From assembly GCF_050306235.1 (NCBI RefSeq), contig NZ_JBLWFH010000011.1, positions 62,001 through 126,000 of the forward strand: a DNA stretch of 64,000 bases, written 5' to 3'. Position numbers and translations under genes: made by a program. Below the pieces are notes generated by a model, which was given only the letters and a program-made list of their open reading frames with translations, did not search any database and was not told the DNA's origin. How positions within the stretch are numbered: the first letter of the stretch is position 1; every line of letters starts with the position of its first letter. Origin of the DNA: Glaciecola sp947496235 (GTDB lineage Bacteria; Pseudomonadota; Gammaproteobacteria; Enterobacterales; Alteromonadaceae). Shown piece after piece: positions 60,772 through 64,000 of this stretch.

Positions 60772-61767
60772 CTAGATTTCGCATCTAATATATTGCTCAA
60801 TATCCGATTTATAATAATCAAATAGTTGCTGATGCAATTGCTTTTCTATCCTAGTTAATTGAGATACTTGCGCATTTTGTATCACTTGCTGAGGACCACT
60901 GGCACCAGGAATAATAGTAGTAACCGCTGGGTGATCAAGAATCCATCGCATGGCAAACTGTGCCATGGAATATCCCTCTGGTACTCGAGATTTAATGCTG
61001 TCGACAATCTCTAATCCTTTTTCAAACGCAATGCCGCTAAAGGTTTCACCCACACTAAAGGCTTCACCGTCTTTGTTATAGTTTCTATGATCAGATTCGG
61101 CGAATTGAGTTTGTGGGTTAAATTTACCGCTTAACATGCCGCTAGCTAAAGGTAATCTAACAATGATTCCAACGTCATTTTGTTGTGCTTGAGTTAACAA
61201 GGATTCAACAGGTTTTTGTCTTAGTAAATTAAAAATGATTTGTAAAGATGACAAATCTGAGTGTTGTAAACAGATTTCAGCTTCGGCTTGAGTTTCTACA
61301 CTAGCACCAAAATTGCTAATCAACCCTTGCTGTTGTGCTTCTCTTAACCAATCGAAGATTTTACCCTCTTGTAAAACAGTTTTAGGAATACAATGTAGTT
61401 GAAGTAAATCAATGACGTCTCGTTGCAAGCGATCTTGGGCTCGCTTAATGGAATCGGTTAGGTCAATTAAACTATAACCGTCTGGATAAGTGCCCTGCCA
61501 CCGGCCATATTTGGTGGCAATTACAGCCTCAGGCAACAATTTATTCAAATGTTCACCTAGATAGGCTTCACTAACGCCAGCACCATATACATCAGCTGTA
61601 TCAAAAAAAGTAATTCCAGAATCCACCGCTTGTTGAATGATAGCAATGGCTTTGTCTTCAGAAACCGGGCCAAAATCGCCACCTAGTTGCCAACAACCAA
61701 GCCCCACTTCACTTATGTTTAAGCCTGAAGAACCTAATATTCGTTTTTCGATCTGATGATTTGGCAT
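60772..61767 (-). CDS. Aldo/keto reductase
   Basis: A 331-residue NADPH-dependent oxidoreductase of the AKR superfamily. The catalytic tetrad is Asp56 and Tyr61 (FFDTADVYGAG), Lys86 (VIATKYGRW) and His125 (LLQLHCIP); the cofactor loop includes IIPGASGPQQVIQNA. The ATG at 61767 with GGAGTAG upstream is chosen; a TTG at 61821 lies inside the transketolase terminator and is rejected. Substrate unknown; an aldehyde or sugar aldehyde is plausible given the neighbours. Confidence 0.92.
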   Translation of the reverse strand: MPNHQIEKRILGSSGLNISEVGLGCWQLGGDFGPVSEDKAIAIIQQAVDSGITFFDTADVYGAGVSEAYLGEHLNKLLPEAVIATKYGRWQGTYPDGYSLIDLTDSIKRAQDRLQRDVIDLLQLHCIPKTVLQEGKIFDWLREAQQQGLISNFGASVETQAEAEICLQHSDLSSLQIIFNLLRQKPVESLLTQAQQNDVGIIVRLPLASGMLSGKFNPQTQFAESDHRNYNKDGEAFSVGETFSGIAFEKGLEIVDSIKSRVPEGYSMAQFAMRWILDHPAVTTIIPGASGPQQVIQNAQVSQLTRIEKQLHQQLFDYYKSDIEQYIRCEI

Positions 61768-61793
61768 AAATTTACTACTCCGTTTGCATAAAA

Positions 61794-61818
61794 AAGAGGA
61801 CGTATTAAACGTCCTCTT
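61794..61818 (-). terminator. Intrinsic terminator of transketolase gene
   Basis: AAGAGGACGT (61794-61803), loop ATTAA, ACGTCCTCTT (61809-61818). On the minus strand it ends in a T run (TTTTT). It separates tkt from the aldo/keto reductase gene and limits how far upstream that gene can start. Confidence 0.9.
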
Positions 61819-61831
61819 CAATTGGTCACTA

Positions 61832-63829
61832 TTAACCTAACAGGCCTTGAGCTTTTGCGATAATATTATCCACAGTAAAGCCAAAGTGTTCTAGCAATGC
61901 GTTACCTGGTGCAGATTCTCCGAAGGTCTGCATACCGATTATAGCTCCTGATGTACCTACATACTTGTACCAGAAATCTGTATGGGCTGCTTCTACCACA
62001 AGTTTTGGAACATCACTTGGTAACACTTCATCTTTATAGGCTTGAGATTGCGCATCAAACTGCTCAGTACTTGGCATAGATACCACTCGAACTTGATAGC
62101 CTTGCTCATTTAAGGTATCCGCTGCTCCCATCGCAATTCCCATTTCTGAGCCGGTTGCAATGATAATTAACTGCGGCGCTTGAGCACTTTCTTTTAAGAT
62201 GTAACCACCTTTTGCAATCGCCTTAAGTTGCTCATCTGAGCGCGCCATAGCTTTGGTGCCCTGACGAGAAAATACCAGTGCACTTGGTCCTTCCTCTTTA
62301 ATGATCGCTTGTCTCCATGCTTCGGCCGTTTCTGCTGCATCGCAAGGTCGCCAAGTAGTTAAATTAGGCGTTAGGCGTAGATTTGCTAACTGCTCAATAG
62401 GTTGGTGAGTCGGACCATCTTCACCTTGACCAATAGAGTCATGAGTGTAAACAAAAATATTTTTAGCTTTCATTAGGGCTGACATTCTTACTGCATTTCG
62501 TGCATATTCCATGAACATTAAGAAAGTCGCGCCAAATGGTATAAAGCCGCCGTGTAAAGCTATCCCGTTCATGATGGCGCTCATACCAAACTCGCGCACA
62601 CCGTAGAAGATATAATTGCCGGCTGGATCATCTTGAATGCCTTTGGCATCAGGCCATAGGGTTAAATTTGAGCCAGCTAAGTCAGCTGAACCGCCCATGA
62701 TTTCAGGTAATAATCCAGTAAAGAACTCGATGGAATTCTGCGACGCTTTACGAGTTGCAATGTTTTCTGCTTTTTCTTGTGATTGACGAACGAATTCATC
62801 TGCCTTTTTATTTAAATCTTCAGTTAAAGCTTTTTTCACAACACGACGAACATATTCTTCTGCAAGTTCAGGATGTTTTTCCTGATAGCTTTCGAACAAT
62901 GAACGCCACTGACTTTCTAACGTGTCACCTTTATCTTTTGTGTCCCATTGAGCATACACATCATCTGGAATTTCAAATGCAGGATAATCCCAGTTTAGGA
63001 ATTTACGAATCTCAACAATTTCATCTTCACCTAATGGAGAACCATGACATGCATGACTTCCTGATTTGTTTGGAGAACCAAAGCCGATAATAGTTTTGCA
63101 ACAAATCAATGTCGGTTTACCAGTTTCGGCCTGAGCTTGCTCAATAGCTGCAGTAATTGCATCCATATCATGACCGTCAACATCGCGGATTACGTGCCAA
63201 CCGTAAGATTCAAAACGCTTAGCAGTATCGTCGGTGAACCAACCTTCTACATGGCCATCGATAGAAATGCCGTTGTCATCCCAGAATGCAATTAATTTGC
63301 CTAGTTTTAAAGTACCGGCTAATGAACAAGCTTCATGTGAAATACCTTCCATTAAGCAGCCATCACCTAAAAAGCAATAAGTGAAATGATCTACAATATC
63401 AAAACCTGGCTGATTAAATTGTCCCGCTAAGGTTTTTTCCGCAATTGCCATACCTACTGCGTTTGCAATACCCGCACCCAAAGGGCCTGTTGTAGTTTCA
63501 ACACCAGGTGTATAACCGTATTCAGGGTGACCTGGGGTTTTCGAATGTAGTTGTCTAAATTGCTTTAGATCTTCCATGGAAAGGTCATAACCGCTTAAAT
63601 GCAATAAAGCATATTGCAACATTGAGCCATGTCCGTTCGAAAGAACGAATCTGTCTCTATTGCTCCAATTTGGATTATTAGGATTATGGTTATAGAATTT
63701 TTGCCATAAAACAGTGGCTATTTCAGCCATTCCCATTGGCGCACCAGGGTGGCCAGAATTAGCTTTTTGAACGGCATCTACCGCTAACATTCGAATCGCA
63801 TTTGCAGCAGGCGTAGTGATCACAGACAT
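61832..63829 (-). CDS. tkt: Transketolase
   Basis: A 665-residue thiamine-diphosphate enzyme that moves two-carbon units in the non-oxidative pentose phosphate pathway, the route by which xylulose 5-phosphate enters central metabolism. Motifs: ANSGHPGAPMGMAEIATVLW, the ThDP motif GDGCLMEG...WDDN, and HDSIGQGEDGPTHQPIEQL. The ATG at 63829 (MSVITTPAANAIRML, GGGAAG upstream) is preferred over a TTG at 63853. It may be the housekeeping copy; its position next to the xylose genes may be coincidental. Confidence 0.97.
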   Translation of the reverse strand: MSVITTPAANAIRMLAVDAVQKANSGHPGAPMGMAEIATVLWQKFYNHNPNNPNWSNRDRFVLSNGHGSMLQYALLHLSGYDLSMEDLKQFRQLHSKTPGHPEYGYTPGVETTTGPLGAGIANAVGMAIAEKTLAGQFNQPGFDIVDHFTYCFLGDGCLMEGISHEACSLAGTLKLGKLIAFWDDNGISIDGHVEGWFTDDTAKRFESYGWHVIRDVDGHDMDAITAAIEQAQAETGKPTLICCKTIIGFGSPNKSGSHACHGSPLGEDEIVEIRKFLNWDYPAFEIPDDVYAQWDTKDKGDTLESQWRSLFESYQEKHPELAEEYVRRVVKKALTEDLNKKADEFVRQSQEKAENIATRKASQNSIEFFTGLLPEIMGGSADLAGSNLTLWPDAKGIQDDPAGNYIFYGVREFGMSAIMNGIALHGGFIPFGATFLMFMEYARNAVRMSALMKAKNIFVYTHDSIGQGEDGPTHQPIEQLANLRLTPNLTTWRPCDAAETAEAWRQAIIKEEGPSALVFSRQGTKAMARSDEQLKAIAKGGYILKESAQAPQLIIIATGSEMGIAMGAADTLNEQGYQVRVVSMPSTEQFDAQSQAYKDEVLPSDVPKLVVEAAHTDFWYKYVGTSGAIIGMQTFGESAPGNALLEHFGFTVDNIIAKAQGLLG

Positions 63830-64000
63830 CGTATCTTCCCATTTTAAATTCAAGTTTTACCGAGAAACGGTGAGAATATTTCAATTTGCGTAGGAGAGTA
63901 AATGTTGCACTAATCTGACGCAAATAAAATAAGTAAATAAATAAAGCGTTAGTTTAAAATCATCATACTAGAAAAAACAGCTAAAGCGGTAAAACTGCTT

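Overview
The window looks like chromosomal DNA of a marine gammaproteobacterium of the order Alteromonadales (Alteromonas/Glaciecola/Paraglaciecola type). The reasons are a sodium-pumping NADH:quinone reductase (Nqr) operon with its maturation factors, the gammaproteobacterial blocks mdh/argR, rsmI/lpoA-yraN-diaA-dolP and petABC-sspAB, moderate to low GC, and a sugar locus that joins a very large TonB-dependent receptor to tryptophan-halogenase-like genes. No rRNA, tRNA, CRISPR array, insertion sequence or prophage gene was seen. The genus is inference.

Layout. 0-4.8 kb: a three-gene minus-strand unit (M17 aminopeptidase, DUF1653, metallo-beta-lactamase-fold hydrolase), dinB behind a clear LexA box, and a lone periplasmic solute-binding-like protein. 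4.7-11.9 kb: nqrABCDEF, a terminator, then apbE and nqrM. 12.4-15.4 kb: a TRAP transporter (dctQ-dctM-dctP, TakP-like binding protein). 15.6-24.2 kb: fklB, ppc, a SPOUT RNA methyltransferase, a PEP-CTERM-like surface protein, an M1 aminopeptidase lipoprotein, mdh and argR. 24.3-32.5 kb: rsmI diverging from lpoA-yraN-diaA-dolP, then petABC-sspAB on the opposite strand. All of this is ordinary core genome.

33-64 kb is an accessory glucuronoxylan locus. It holds GH67 and GH115 alpha-glucuronidases, a GH10 endoxylanase, a GH9 lipoprotein, a CE20-like acetylesterase, a cytoplasmic GH43, a GPH-family sugar symporter, xylA and xylB, a XylR regulator, mannonate dehydratase (ManD), a 1108-residue TonB-dependent receptor, an aldo/keto reductase and transketolase. 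The inferred flow is uptake of acetylated glucuronoxylan fragments through the receptor, periplasmic trimming (CE20-like, GH115, GH67, GH10, perhaps GH9), import by the symporter, cytoplasmic GH43 release of pentose, XylA/XylB to xylulose-5-phosphate, transketolase into the pentose phosphate pathway, and ManD for the glucuronate branch.

The best candidate for an undescribed system lies in this locus. Directly downstream of the receptor gene are two FAD-dependent tryptophan-halogenase-family genes with all catalytic residues, separated by a third paralogue that has lost the FAD motif, the catalytic Lys and the catalytic Glu, followed by a DUF6445 gene with an H-x-D...H...R pattern like an Fe(II)/2-oxoglutarate oxygenase. 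The four genes overlap or nearly touch. Other unusual items are a 196-bp nested palindrome between the GH43 and esterase genes, palindromes and direct repeats upstream of several xylan genes, and hairpins that overlap stop codons.
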